From Aphis gossypii (lineage: Eukaryota; Arthropoda; Insecta; Hemiptera; Aphididae), in the NCBI RefSeq assembly GCF_020184175.1, contig NC_065532.1, positions 12,152,001-12,216,000 on the forward strand: a stretch of 64,000 nt of DNA. Reading direction: 5' to 3'. The notes below the pieces were generated by a model that was not told the origin of the DNA, did not search any database, and saw only the letters and a program-made list of their open reading frames with translations. Positions within the stretch are counted from its first letter, which is position 1. Every line of letters starts with the position of its first letter. A program made the position numbers and the translations under genes. This document shows positions 10,794 through 24,436 of the stretch, one piece after another.

Positions 10794-12756
10794 TGATAAA
10801 TAGTAATAGAATTAGGTTTAATATGAAAAAGTGATGAAAAGTCACCAACCGACGATACACCTGGGTTGTAGTTAATAGGCAAAAGTAAAAAAATTAATTT
10901 AAAATATTGTATTCAATTCTCAGTGGAAAAATGAATATAGTTACCAATTGATTTACAATAATGTGTTATTTTTTTGGCAGCCATCATTTAAAAAAAAAAT
11001 GTTTAAATTCAATCATTTTTAGTAAGAAAACTAATCTGTCCATATTTTTGTGATGGGTCTAAAGTAAAATTCTCAGAACTCGGAAAAACAGTAGAAATTT
11101 GATGAACCTTCACTCTCTGTTATTCGTAATTGTAAAAAAATATTCAAAATGTTCAAATACAAGTATGCAATAATTGGTTATCTTAGATTACCCTTCTTGG
11201 TATGATTAGAAATACAAAAACCACGTACATTCAAAAATTGAAATAACATGAAAAACTGTTTGTGAACGATTATGTCAATTTTTAGAAAATAGGAAGTAAA
11301 AAAAAGTCCACTCTCATAGTCTACTCCACCTGGTGACACATATTCATCACATCGCGTCGTACATTTCTCGCGTTTCAATGAAGTATTGACGTTTTAATTT
11401 AAATTATTTATTGTCAATAATTATTATAGTTAAGTATACGGTATACGACAGGTAATTTAATGAATTTATTGTAACCTTGACCATTTCCAGGAAGCCTAGG
11501 ACAATAATAGTCGCTCCATACACCTGCCGATTACGGTCGCTTATTTAGAAAGTGCCTTTTAGAGCAAGTCTCTAATTGCCATTTGGCCAAACTGATTATC
11601 GTCTATTATTAATCATTATTCACTTATTTTCGAATTTAATATTTTTAAGCAATAAAATAATGAAAAAGAATTATCGAGTTTTATTATCTTAGAAAACGCT
11701 CTAAAAAAACAAGCAAACTCTCACTTTTATTAAAAAAATTACAAATTTGTAAGTATAATTCTATACAATAATAATTTTATAATTTAATGAAAACGAATGT
11801 TTCTTTGTATGTAAATAGTGTCATAGTGACATAATGTTATTATTTTTGTTTTGGTAATTTATAATGATAGTTAGTAGTTACCAATATTGAGTTATACCTA
11901 GAATGATATTATAAAAAATTCAATATTAATAATATGTAGTAGAATGTAGGTGTATAATATATTCAATACTGTAATAATATAATATATTGTAATCATAAAT
12001 TTACTAATTGATCTTTTTTATCACACACAAGTTCAAAACAAAAACAATAAAAAAAAAATACAAACTCAGACTGTCAAGTCATTCATGATATTAATTAACT
12101 TATTATCTAAAATCTATTATAATAAAGTCGAATAATTTAATTAATTATAAAATAACAAATTGTTTTAACAGGTAAAGGGTTAATTTATTATTATAGTAAC
12201 TTGAACATTTTATGAGATACCTTAATAATTTTAAATTAATATTAAATAGATACTATAGATAATTAAAGAATACAATCCATTTAAATAAAAATAAATACCA
12301 ATTAAGGTTATTTAATATTAAATGTTTGCAGTAAAATAATATAACAATAAATAATTAAATAACTGCCAATAAAGTATCACTATTTGTTCAAAATTTTTGA
12401 ATTTCATTCAAAGATAAATTAGTTTATACATTTGAAAGTTGCCATTTTTAAGTTTTTTTAAACTTTAATTCTATAAATACAATAATTTTTAAGAAATAAA
12501 AATAAGAAAATAATTAAATTAGTATAATAATTCTTAAAACGAAATATACTTTATCAATTTTTTAAATTGTGTTATTAATGATAATAACTTGTATACAATT
12601 CATGTATGAACAATTATACAAATATAAAAAACAATATTTTGTAAGTATGGCTATTCTGTAATGAGATTAAAAAAAAAATAATAATAACATTCATTAACAA
12701 CTATTCCATGAATGCTAATGCTGATTTAAGTAGTTAATAAAAATAATATATTATAT
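10794..12756. other. Intergenic, no gene seen
   Basis: AT-rich DNA without convincing exons. A somewhat GC-richer patch occurs near 11325-11600. The part adjoining 12756 is expected to be the 3' UTR of the ethanolamine phosphotransferase gene. Confidence 0.4.
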
Positions 12757-15700
12757 TTAATGTTTCTTGTATGGTATTTTGAAACACATGATGTTAAAAT
12801 GATCAGCCATTTGTTTCACCTAAAATATGTAAGTTAAAAATCATAATGACTCTACATCATATAAATTATTTATAAAAATAATGTAAATTAACTTACTACA
12901 CAGCCTCCATAATATATGTGTGTTAAAATGCTTATTAATGCCATAATATACATGCAGATTAATTCAATGGGAGGTAAGAACACACTAAAAAGTATAGCTA
13001 CAACCATAAAAGACAACAAATTGTTGTGTGCTTCACAGCGAGTTTTGCTCATTTGAGCCACAATTAAACGACACTGAAACAATATATAAATAATTATCAA
13101 TTAAAATTTTATGTACAAACAACTAAACATAAAACAAGTCAAACACTCAGATACTACAATTTTATTTATAAATAAATAATTGTTGATGTAGTTTGAACAA
13201 TATAAATAGATACTGGATACTTTAAGAGATTTACAACTAAAAATGTACACTGTATACCAAAATGAAACAAAAACTAAGTAATTTAATTTTTCTTCAATGT
13301 ACTATTGGTGCTTAAAATAGGTAAAACATAGATAAATGTAAAGTATGTATAAATAAAATAATCTGAACTTTACCAACAAATGTTTACAAATAAATAAAAC
13401 TGTAATATGTCAATATGTGATTAGCTTAACACATTGTATAATTTAAAGCAGATTAATATGTTTCACTCACACAAATATTTGAAAATATTGCTCCACTCAT
13501 CATGAAAAATATTCTTGGATCCCTTTCAAGAACATTTGTAGGAGATATTTTTACCCATATCAAGCATAAAGATACAAAGACAGTCAAAGGAATTAATGGT
13601 CGACTACCTTCTAAAATACTTAAATTTTTACCTGTTTTGTCTCTGTAACTTCTACAAAGGTAAAAAAAAAATAATAATAAAAATAAAGATATTAAAACAC
13701 AATAATATAATATCAATAAAATCATAAAAAATAAGTTTTAACTACTTACACATAAATATTATAAATTGAAACTGGAATATTAGTAATGAATGTGGTAAAA
13801 TAAAATGTTATTTCTGTGACATGTCCAAAGGAATAATTTCCAATCAAAGACATTTTCCATTTTTCAGGACCAAAAAAAGCAGTAAGACCAAAGAAGAATA
13901 CTAATCCCTGAAAATAATAATACATTTAACATTTGAAAAATAAAATAAAAATATACAGAAAATATATTTTTTTAGATTTACATTATTATATAAAATGAAA
14001 AAATTTTACTCGTAAGATAATATAAATATAAAAATAGGATTTAAATTATAATATAGGTACAATTTAATTTTAATGTAAACTTACAACCATTGAAAAATCA
14101 TAACTCCATGGCAAATATAATACTCCAGTGTTATACTTTTCCCAATGAGCCAGATAAAAATTAATGAAAACCATTATACAGATATAATACATCCGTATTG
14201 GTTGAATAGTATTTGGGTCATCGCGCCCAAATATTGAATAAAGTGCAGTTGGGATAAAAACAGTTGTCCAGGAATCCAGACCATGGTCAAACAGTTCACC
14301 AAGTGGACCACTTGTGCCTGTACGTCTAGCTTGTTTACCATCAAGGCCATCTTAAAAAAATTGTTTAGATAATTATTATAGTTTTGATTATAATATTTAA
14401 AAAGAGTTAAGTATAAATACCAAGAGAATATGATATGAAAATAAATAATGATACAACACCAAAAACCCATCTTGGTATTGGATCACCTTGGTAGTTTATT
14501 CCAGATACATAGAAACCATAGTCATAATAAGCAAGAAGAAGTGAAGCTCCAACAGTAAAAAGAAAACCAACAAAAGTTAGCAAATTAGGTGCAATCCATC
14601 TTGGAGTAACCTAAAGTTTAAAAAAAAAAAATTGATGAAAACAATAATTTTTAAGATTTATTTAATTGAAAATAATGAGAACATATAATAATTCAAATTA
14701 TATAAAAAAAAATTTAGGTATCAATAATAACACCTACTTTAATTAATGCGTTCCAAAATGGATGCATAATATAGGTACCCAATGGATTTGTATCGATGGC
14801 ATTATACTGAAAAACAATTTTGTTAGTTAATTTAAATACATATACCTAAATTCAATTATCAAATATTTAAAAAATTCCAGATTTGTTATAAGTAGGTATT
14901 ATTTGTTCAAACAAAAACTAAAATACATAGTTATTTAATGAAAAGTATTTGAGAACAATAAATAAATGTATCTATTTAAAAAATTGATACTTTAAATCAC
15001 AGTGTAGAATAGCTGTTCCCAAACTATGAGGTACGCCTCCCTTAGGAGGTGCAATTTGTGTTATTTTGTCATAACAATAAAAATATTTGTATATTTAAAT
15101 ACTATACATTTTTTATTTATTTATTCACGGGAGAAGCAATTATTTTTTTTTATTCTTAGAGAGGCGTACACTAAATAAGTTTGGGAACCGCTGGTGTACA
15201 ATATAGATACATATTAATAATTTAAACCAGTTGTAATATTAATAAGGACAGTGACAGTAAGATATTTTTTATTAAAATTTACAATTTCAAAATTATTAAT
15301 TTTATTTTTTATTTTTTTATACGTTCTAAATAATTGTTTTAAGGTATATTAATAGTTTTACCAACTACCTTTTTATTATACTTTTTAATCTATTACAACT
15401 ATCTAACACATATTTAAAGTTAAAAATATTATTATGCTATCAATATTGTCATTATTTAAATTTTAGGTATATCTACTTAAAAGGTAATGTTAGGAAAATA
15501 TCCCTGAGAGGATAGGTATAATTAATAAAATATTTAAGGACATATTATTGAAAATTAATTTAGATAGATTTATAAAATTAATTTTTTTTCAGCTTTAAAA
15601 TACATTGCTTACAATAATTAAAGAATAATATTCAGTCCAAAGTTAGTCTTAGTACAAATTACAAAGCATACAATATTTACAAAAGGAGCTTAAAATTAAA

Positions 15701-16215
15701 TAAACGATTAATCGATAGAATATTCATATTAAATATATTTGAAAAATGTTATGCAACAAAATAGATATCTAGCAAAATGTTCTTTAATTAAAAGAAAAAC
15801 CTATTGTACATCATAATAGGATTGAGTATTAAACAATTTTGATTTATCATACATTTTATTCAATTACATTGGTGTATAACCAATTAACAAAAAAGTTTTC
15901 TTTACTAGGACAAGAATTTTAAGTGTTTAAAATAATCATATCTTAATTAACAAATTATTTTTATTGCTATTGCTTTATGATTCACAAACAACTATTTTTC
16001 ACTATTATGAACTATAATTATGTCAAACTAAGATATATTATACCATATGGAAATATGAAATATGATAAGACTAATACTACTAATAACTAAATGAGCATGA
16101 CATTAGTATACATTATGCAAGTATTTTAATTAAAAATGTGTCAAGAAGCACTTACTTTGTAATTGTCAAACCCATTGAGATGGTCCTTATTAAGATATAA
16201 GTTATCAAACACCAT
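12757..16215 (-). CDS. SELENOI: Ethanolamine phosphotransferase 1 (EPT1/SELENOI orthologue)
   Basis: Eight coding exons on the minus strand: 16215-16156, 14806-14738, 14610-14421, 14350-14085, 13907-13750, 13651-13471, 13073-12897 and 12819-12757. They join in phase to 387 residues. The CDP-alcohol phosphotransferase signature DGxDGxxARx8Gx3Dx3D is intact (D107, D110, A114, R115, G124, D128, D132). N-terminal YNAIDTNPLGTYIMHPFWN and later HWEKYNTGVLYLPW match EPT1 rather than the choline enzyme. Several hydrophobic membrane spans follow. The enzyme makes phosphatidylethanolamine from CDP-ethanolamine and diacylglycerol in ER/Golgi membranes. The C-terminus ends KIPYKKH at a TAA stop, without the short selenocysteine-containing extension of vertebrate SELENOI. 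A donor-like CAG|GTATGA near 16331 (minus) suggests an upstream non-coding exon. Confidence 0.95.
15010..15193. mobile_element. hAT-type MITE in first coding intron of EPT1 gene
   Basis: The terminal inverted repeats read tagctgttcccaaact (left) and agtttgggaaccgctg (right), the CAGNGGTTCCCAAAC type of hAT elements. They are flanked by 8 bp duplications GTGTAGAA (15002-15009) and GTGTACAA (15194-15201), matching at 7 of 8 positions. At 184 bp and non-coding it is a non-autonomous copy. Confidence 0.8.
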
Positions 16216-16870
16216 TGTGTTAACTTATAATAATAATTACAAATTCTGTAACCAAGCTATCAATAGTTCAATTAAAAAAAAAACTAATTAGGAATTACTC
16301 ATAACAAGTTACCATGAAAACTATTTCATACCTGATTTACGAATAATCTAGAAGGATATTAAGTTAGTTATTAACAAATCAATAAAATTAATAACAGTAA
16401 ATTATTGTAATGAATAATGAAACGAGATAGCTGATACGTGGGGCTTGTGGACTAAATCTAGGTGCGTTTCATTTATAAAAAAATATTAAAATACATTTTT
16501 AGATGTATGTACATAAAAAATAAAACTATAAAGATTCACGGTTACAGATCTAAATTAAAAAAAACAACAAAGACGCATATTTTAATACTATAGCGTTAAA
16601 AGTTGATCCTTGAACTTTGCATTGTGATTGTTTACCGTTTTGTACTTTCGTCTTACACAGCCGCCGCCGGTAAATATCATGCCAACGCAGAGACCTACTC
16701 TGTGATAAGAGATAACGGTTTACCTTATCACTCCTAGAAGATCGATCAAAAGTTGTGCTAATCACTGAACACGATTACCAAACTGCCACTACAACTATTG
16801 CTGGCACTACATTATGGTTACAGTTTAAAAAAAAAAACTCGTTTTTAAAACATAAATATCTCTCTATGAT
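16216..16870 (-). promoter_or_regulatory. Probable 5' leader and promoter region of the EPT1 gene
   Basis: A donor-like site near 16331 and a GC-richer patch near 16600-16760 on the minus strand fit an untranslated first exon and promoter. The small minus-strand ORF at 16550-16765 has no family features and is not called as a gene. Confidence 0.3.
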
Positions 16871-18780
16871 GATGTCTTTAATCATGCACGAATGAACATT
16901 GAACGATATTACAACAGAGTAAATTAAACAAATATAAATCTATAAAATTATTTATTTTATACTTGTGTGTGATGGATTTGTACGATTACACAAATTTAAG
17001 CAACTGAAAATAAGTATCGAGTAGGTAGGTACCTATAAAGTTCTTACTAAGTAGGTTACTCTGGCTTTATTATGAAAAGTACATTTTTATTTACTTTTTA
17101 CCCCCCAGAGTACCAACTATATTACATTTGGTATTTTAGTATTGCCATTCTTTCTGCAGCTGGAAGGAACTGTCTTCGAAGCTGAAAGTTTATTGTTTCC
17201 TTTGTTGCTCAGCTAATCGTGACGTAGGTACAGACGTCAGTCACACAAAAAAGAATAACTTACCAATATAAAATCAATACGTGTGTCGTTCTGCTCTGAA
17301 TCTATATAAAATATATTTATTTTACAAACTTTCCATTTCGATCTTTGTTATTGAAAGTATTCGATTATTGTTTTTAACTAATACATAGGTACATTATAGG
17401 TAATCGTATTTTTGTAGTTACTTTTAATGTTCTATTTTATTGTATAATAATTTTATACATTTATTTGACCTACACGAGTTGTACGTATGTTAATATATAG
17501 CTAGTTCATTATATTTATTATTATTTTCATTTTTTTTCTTATAAAAATCAATAAAAATTTTTAATAAATATGTATTATAGGTATGACATATCTATCATAC
17601 AATACAGTGACCATGAACCAAAACCACTGCTACAGTTTAGTATACTAAACAACTAAACTAAGGTTAGTTATACTACCTATACAAATATGTATATAATATG
17701 TATTTGTAATTTATATTGTTACATTTTTTCAAATCTAGAAGAATTCCACATTTGACCATAATATAGACATAATTATGGGCATATTATTTAAGATATAAAA
17801 AATTATCAATGCTAGATTGGCATTGTTTGTTTACTATTTAATATATATGAAAATATGTTTATTTATTTGTTATTTACCTATACAGATACATATTAAATAT
17901 GTATTAGAAACAACTATTTACATTCATCGAATAACTCAAAACATATGAATGTATTGCATATTATTCATTTAAGCTTCCTGTACACGATTATAGACTATAG
18001 TTAATATGTAGATATACTAGATATTAAATTTAATTTACAATGACGTTATTTAGTATTTAGCTTGTTATTGTCATTAAATTTATCTCATAAAAATATTTTA
18101 TTATTTCAAAATCAACATCATAGGTATGTATTAGTTAGACTGTTCTTATTGTTCTTTTAAAGAGCTTCATTAAAATTATAATTTATTACAATAAAAACGA
18201 TTTAAAAACAAATGTAATTTACATTTAAAAAATTGTATTTATTAAACTAATAATATTTAATGATTATAAATAAAAAATTGTAATAAACAATAATTTATAT
18301 ATTTATATTGTATTATATCATATTTATATATGATATAGGTATATCAACACAATATTAACTTTTGAATCAACACCATAGATCTATAAAGAAATGGACTGAT
18401 AACCGGAAGTAAAATCCGGTGGCCAAAATTATTAAAAAATAATAAAGCATACCTACAATCGAAGACCATCGAAGTCTAAATATTTTCTATTGATTAATGC
18501 CGTAGAACAGTTTGAAAAACAAACAGAAAAAAAATCGAAAATTGTATGTCCAAAATATTTGTTATGGAAATTAAACCATATAAAATGCTATATCATATAA
18601 TATTTGGCGAAAATTTCAAGTATTTTTGTATTTAAATAATTATCTATGAGTTTAAGATTTGAAATATAAGCAGAAAACTTGTAGAGGGGTATTTATATGC
18701 GTATAAAGTATGCAGCATATGCGGTCATGCGGATGAGTATGTACGAGGACAAATATTAAAATATAGCGTCAAATCATTTA
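16871..18780. other. Intergenic, no gene seen
   Basis: AT-rich DNA lacking exon-like islands. An imperfect palindrome with arms atatcata/tatgatat lies near 18317-18338. Confidence 0.4.
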
Positions 18781-18812
18781 CCTATATATATATGACGTAA
18801 GGTTGATGATTG

Positions 18813-18871
18813 TATAAAATAAGATATTAATTATTATTTGATTCTCGTTTAGTCGTTTGATTACATTCAAG
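18813..18871 (+). promoter_or_regulatory. Core promoter and short 5' UTR of secreted-protein gene
   Basis: TATAAAA at 18813-18819 is followed about 30-37 bp downstream by a TTTAGTC initiator-like sequence (18848-18854). The start codon is at 18872. Spacing is normal for a TATA promoter with a roughly 20 nt leader. Confidence 0.5.
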
Positions 18872-21284
18872 ATGAAGTCAACGTCGATTTTACTGTTGTA
18901 CATTGCATTATCGTCAGCAGGTAACAGGTAACTTTAAATGATAGGAAAATGAACTTAATTATTAAAATGTGACAATGATTTGTATAGACTCTGCTGTAAA
19001 CTGGGCCGTGGACGATAATACAGTTCCAGAATCGTTACCTGATTTGATGCGTGATAATTTCTATAGTAATGAAGAAATTCAAAAAGCTGTGTTTTGGGCG
19101 TATAAAATTCAATACGATGTTATTTCTGAATATAATGGTCGAGTATACGATGTAGAATCACCATTGGGATATTTTAATGATGTCTTAATTTTACCAAAGA
19201 CCAGAGCATCATCAATAAACTCAAACGTCATATTCGAAAATAATACCGTCCGCGGTCTAATAGATTTTAAAAGTAATAATGTCGTCATACGATGGTCACA
19301 AGACCAGGTAAACTATAATTTAAATTATTATAACAGAGCTTAATATATATTATAATACATTTATTATATAAACAATACTGCCTATTGGTCCAATATTAAT
19401 TCAAGGGGGACCTAAGGGGTTTCAGCCTCCCTTTTTGGACGTCTTGTATATTATATATAATTTATATAGGTACATACGTATGAGTAAATAAAATTATTTA
19501 TTTTGTCATTCTGTAATATAAATTAGCCCTCTTCCCATTTCATATTTCTAGATCCGTCCCTGATAGCCTCATTATAACATTAAAAACGTTAAGATTCATT
19601 TATCAATAATTAACAACAATAATTAATTAAAAATTGATATAATATTATGTAATTATGTTATAATATTTTTGATTTTATAGTTTTAGAAAATTTTGTTAGT
19701 ATTTTATAATGTTCATACATGACTAGATATTGACTATATATTTAGAAAGAGTCTTAAAATCTACCGATCTTAGATAATAAGTATTATAATATAAATTATA
19801 ACAATGCCACAGTGGAAATAAAATATGCAATACGGGTTAATGAGTTATAGGTTATAGATTATACATAGAATCCATATTATTAATTGTTTTGAATTTTTGA
19901 GACGATAGCATAAACAAATTTGTATTGAGACGTTTAGTGAGATTGGCATCTATATACAGTTTTAAATAAATGGCAAACATATATGTCATATAAAATTTTA
20001 ATAAAATAATATAAATAACACTTTATATTGTTGTAACTTATAAATTATGACTTATGAGTTTATGACTATACAAAAAAAAAAAATGATTATCAAAAAGTAA
20101 AAAATAGAAATTTAAAATATCCTCTATCTATATTATTACCAAAAATGACTATTACCACGTTTGATATCGATATGTTGCAGGTATCTACAGAGATAACTTG
20201 GAAAGAGCTTCAAATTGTTGGAAAATATACATTTGTAGACGAATGGAGATACGTAACAGGGAAATATGAAATTTCTGTAGAAGATGTTGTGTATCAGACC
20301 AATACGCCGTTGTCCAAAAACACTGAGTTGTATCCTTCGTCGGTGCCAAATGCAGCCGTATCTTATAGAACATTTAGAACCAACTTTACTGGGCACTATT
20401 CAATTCCAGAGGAATTTTCAGCTACACGGTAATTTTGAAAATCAGCTCATTTTGATAAGATTTACAAAAGACCCCATTAACAATTAATAATTACACATTA
20501 ATCAATATATTCAATGAATGACAATTATTAATTATTATATATACTATATTATACAATAATTCACCAAGCGGCATGATCATTTCCTATTTTTTTTTTTAAC
20601 AGTTAATTTGTTAAATTTTTAAAAATTCTCAAGTCAAAGTTTTAAATTTTTGAGATTTTACGTTCATATAGGTATTTCCTAGAAGAAGTGGTTTTGGGAC
20701 GCATTGCGGACTATACTCTGAAAGCGACACGGGAGAACGTGACGTCGGCCATCAGAGCGGCCGTCCAGCCGTACGTGCAGTACCGGAACAGGTCAGACCC
20801 ACACTTCCCGGCCACCACCGACCGGCTGGACGACGGACGGTTGTTCACAGTCAGCGACCTGTTCGTCGACGGCCTGGACACCGCGTTGCAGAAAGTGAAA
20901 TCTGTGTGGACGGAACCGAGCACGGGCGCCGTAATGGTGGCCGTCGAGCACGTGTTGCACAACCTCAGCGGTACGTTTAATCTGCGAGTCGGCTCAAGAG
21001 AGACCGAACTGCAGCAGCCCGCCCGCTTAATTGATTTTTCCATGGATCGGATCGACTTGAGTATTACGTACGACGTGCTCAGACCCGACTGCCTTTGCTT
21101 GACCACTGTGCAAGTGGACAAGACGTCCACTTGGCCACACGACGGTCGAGACGACGATGGGCACCTGCTGCCACTGCGAGTTACCACTGCGTTCGCCAAC
21201 ACCATCAAAGATCATTTGTCCGTCGGTACTTGTGCGACCATCGCGAAAACCAACAAGTACGGTACCAATAACCGATGTCAATGA
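18872..21284 (+). CDS. Secreted protein of unknown function, weakly takeout/JHBP-like
   Basis: Four exons (18872-18920, 18988-19307, 20181-20428, 20672-21284) join in phase to 409 residues. Residues 1-16 (MKSTSILLLYIALSSA) are a clear signal peptide. Several N-glycosylation sequons (NNT, NFT, NVT, NRS, NLS) and no further membrane span indicate a secreted glycoprotein. Residues 124-160 (starting VSTEITWKELQIVGKYTF, then GKYEISVEDVV) have the strand pattern of JHBP/takeout or group-7 allergen folds, which bind small hydrophobic ligands. This resemblance is weak and was judged by eye. Four cysteines cluster in the C-terminal part. Exon 4 is markedly GC-rich (40 of 60 bases at 20761-20820) against exon 3 (19 of 60 at 20221-20280), yet it is in phase and continues the protein. 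Candidate AATAAA at 21382-21387. An orphan insect family seems likely. Confidence 0.75.
19384..19562. mobile_element. Degraded hAT-like fragment in intron 2 of the secreted-protein gene
   Basis: The right end reads ctagatccgtccctg (19548-19562), the reverse complement of a CAGGGACGGATCTAG hAT-type terminus. No matching left terminus was found, so the copy looks truncated and the left coordinate is approximate. Confidence 0.35.
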
Positions 21285-23582
21285 ATACCTACTTGACTTA
21301 CAGCTGAAAAATCATTTGAATATTTCTGTATACTTTAATACATTTTTTATACCTTTTTTTTTTGTTTGACACGAATATTAAAATAAATGCGATTTGTAAT
21401 ACGTAATCGTATTAGATAATAATATATGACGTTATGATCTTTGAACCTGCGGTAAGATAACTATTTATATCGTTCAATATTATTAAATGATTTATAAATA
21501 AAATACACAAGTATTATGGATGTAATTTGTATTATATTATGTACCTATATTATTTCATTATTAATTTGTTTTATAACAATTTTCATTTGATATGAAGGTT
21601 CAATCAGTTTCCTATGTTTTAATACCTCACTGAACTTTGTACGTAGTCTGTCATTATCATCAGAGTCTATTTTGTAAATTTGTAAATTCCAATTTATATC
21701 TAATGAATAAATGAAATAAAAGTTTTTAATGCCATTATTAAAAATAATACCATGTACACGTAAAAGTAAATTTAATATAATATTCATTATCAAAATTATA
21801 AAATAATAATAATATGTAATATATACCTACCTACAAATACTATTAAATTTTGTAAAATGTGTTTATTTTTTAAACGTTTTTAATACAGTTCCCCTTTTTG
21901 ATAATATTAAATAATTTTTATTTATTGTATCATACACTTTTAATTATTTTGTATTAAATTTATTTTTATAGTCCAATTTAAATATTTTTCTTCAATAAAA
22001 AATTCTCAATTTAATTTAACCATTGTGAGTAATACCTGGGCAATGTATAATATTATCTAATTTGGTCATTAAAATCAGCCTTTATTCACAATAACTGATT
22101 TCATGCTTTACCTATAATATAATATCATCAAGTAAATATATAAAATACAATTCATTAATCAAAACTAATATACCATATTGCGAAGTTTCAAATAATATAA
22201 CATACAACATGCATATAAATTATGATTTCCATATAATATATTATATCGAATGTTGAGTAATTCACGAGTATAAATTACGGTTATCAAAGTGATTGTTGTA
22301 CAAAATCAGAAACATCCCGAAGAAAGTTTTATTGAGGTAATTGCCTCAAGTTTAAAATGGTTGCTTAGTGATAAATATTTGATTTTTGAAAAATAAAATA
22401 TAAACGTACTACTGACTTATATCATATGAATATAATAAACATTAAAAAAAAACTAATTTATAGTAGCAACACACTGCAATGATTTCTAGCAAAAAATTAA
22501 ATTTTTAATTTTCAATAATAGTAGTATTAAATAAGTATTTATAATTAACATAAACAATTTCAGTAACCTAATTATAATATTAAATGAACATTTTTTATTT
22601 TAGTTTAGTATTTTAGTTAGTAACATATAAAAAAAAATAGTATAATGTTATAAATGTTATAATGTTAAAAAGGTTCGTTATTAGTAAATGTAGGAAGTAG
22701 GTGCTGGTTAGTGGTTAGTGGCTACTGACTAGACACGCAAATTAAAAGTATACAATTATTTAAAATTTTTTTAGAATTTTCTCTTTATTGGTGGATTTGT
22801 ATTTTATTTTTCAAACATCGTAGATACTTATTATCATCACGAACAAGAATCATATTATGCGCTAAATAGTCGGCGACACTACTCATCATATTATGGCATT
22901 CTATCGAATATCACTGTAGTAAAAATTGCAGTAAAAGAAATAATCAAAGCCTTATTTAAACAGCCTTCAATCATTTGTAAATACATAGATACTTCAAAAA
23001 CATAGATTTAACCTATGTTTGAACTTTAATTAGTATAGTATTTAAATAAAAAAATATTGATTAATAAATTTCTATTTTTAACCACTTTTTATATGAATTT
23101 ATGGCTATTCCCAAATGGAGGGTGCCTACTTAACTGAAACTAAACAAAAACATAATGTAGTTCAATAAATTTTACTATTAGAAATTAAATTTAAAAAAAA
23201 ATGTTAAACCAAATTTTGTTAATTTATACTTAATCTATTAAAATATTAAATAAGTAATAAAATTAAAATTAAAAAGAATAAAAGTTTCAATTTTATAGTT
23301 ATTTTACAAGTATTATTTTAAACATTTAAAGTAGGCAATTAAAAAAAAAAAGTGATCAAGTTAAGGTATCGCTGTTATACGGTAGGTGTGTCGAGTGGTC
23401 CACTGTGATGGATTTATTAAATTTGGATTCAAAAATATACATAAGCGAAACTAGACAATTTTATTAGGACAGGCCAAGTAATAGATATGAAAAAAATTCT
23501 AAGTTTTTAATTTTTATTTTAAATCCTACTAACTACTATAAGCCAGTATGATTCTATATGATATCCAGCCAGTACCTATTAA

Positions 23583-23609
23583 GTCAGGCCATGACCTGAC
23601 TGGCCTGAC
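23583..23609. repeat. GC-rich inverted repeat
   Basis: Perfect 8 bp arms gtcaggcc/ggcctgac flank an 11 bp loop that contains its own cctgac, so a second pairing is possible. It stands out in AT-rich DNA and may be the relic of a transposon end. Confidence 0.5.
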
Positions 23610-23885
23610 CCGTAGATTTAAGAAAAACAGAGACGAACTATCTGCGTCTTTATCACAAAGTGTATTTTATGATATATTTATATTTATTTATTGTACTTAA
23701 ACAGGTATTAATTAATTTTAATATAAATGAATATTCAAAAATGAAATACTACAATATTTTACTATTTTACTGAAATAATACAAAATAGAGGTTCGGATTG
23801 CCATTTTAGTCAACTTTAGTATTAAAGTAATTTGAATTAATTGTTGCTGAAAACATTGCTTTTTAAAATATCATTATGTATAATT

Positions 23886-23908
23886 TTTATTTATTTATTT
23901 ATTTATTT
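23886..23908. repeat. (TTTA)n microsatellite
   Basis: Five to six consecutive TTTA units. Confidence 0.8.
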
Positions 23909-24436
23909 CGAATATTTACGCCAAACAGCTATTTAAAATTATAATGTTATATAAAATATAACAATATACATTTAAGTCCTCTACAAATAATTTTTTTTTT
24001 TAACTATAACAAAATGATGAATACCGTTATTCATAAAGTTAAAATACATAATCTCGTGCAAATTTAAATATTTATAAAAATAAATTGTATATATGTATTT
24101 TAAACTTTTTTATATAGCATAACTGCATATATATATAATATATATATACAAACATTGCAACATATAACAATAATTTAAAACTTTATAACTCACTTATTTT
24201 GTATAATATAAAGTTCAAGATTTTTGATGGAAACAATTATATATGCTTAAAAATGTTAATTTTTGTTTTCAGATTAATTTTTAGTCTGTCTTTGGATTAG
24301 TTGTATAACATTCCTATTTTTATAAAACCCTATTGCAGCTATAATAATATGACATAATGCTATAAACCCACTGAACTTATTATATCGTTATTCTTAATGT
24401 ATCTAAAATGAAATGTAGTCTGCGACAGTTTTATAC

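Noticed and set aside
20711..21281. Minus-strand ORFs of 165 and 84 codons
   Set aside because: They are shadows of the GC-rich exon 4 of the secreted-protein gene, where stop codons are rare by composition.
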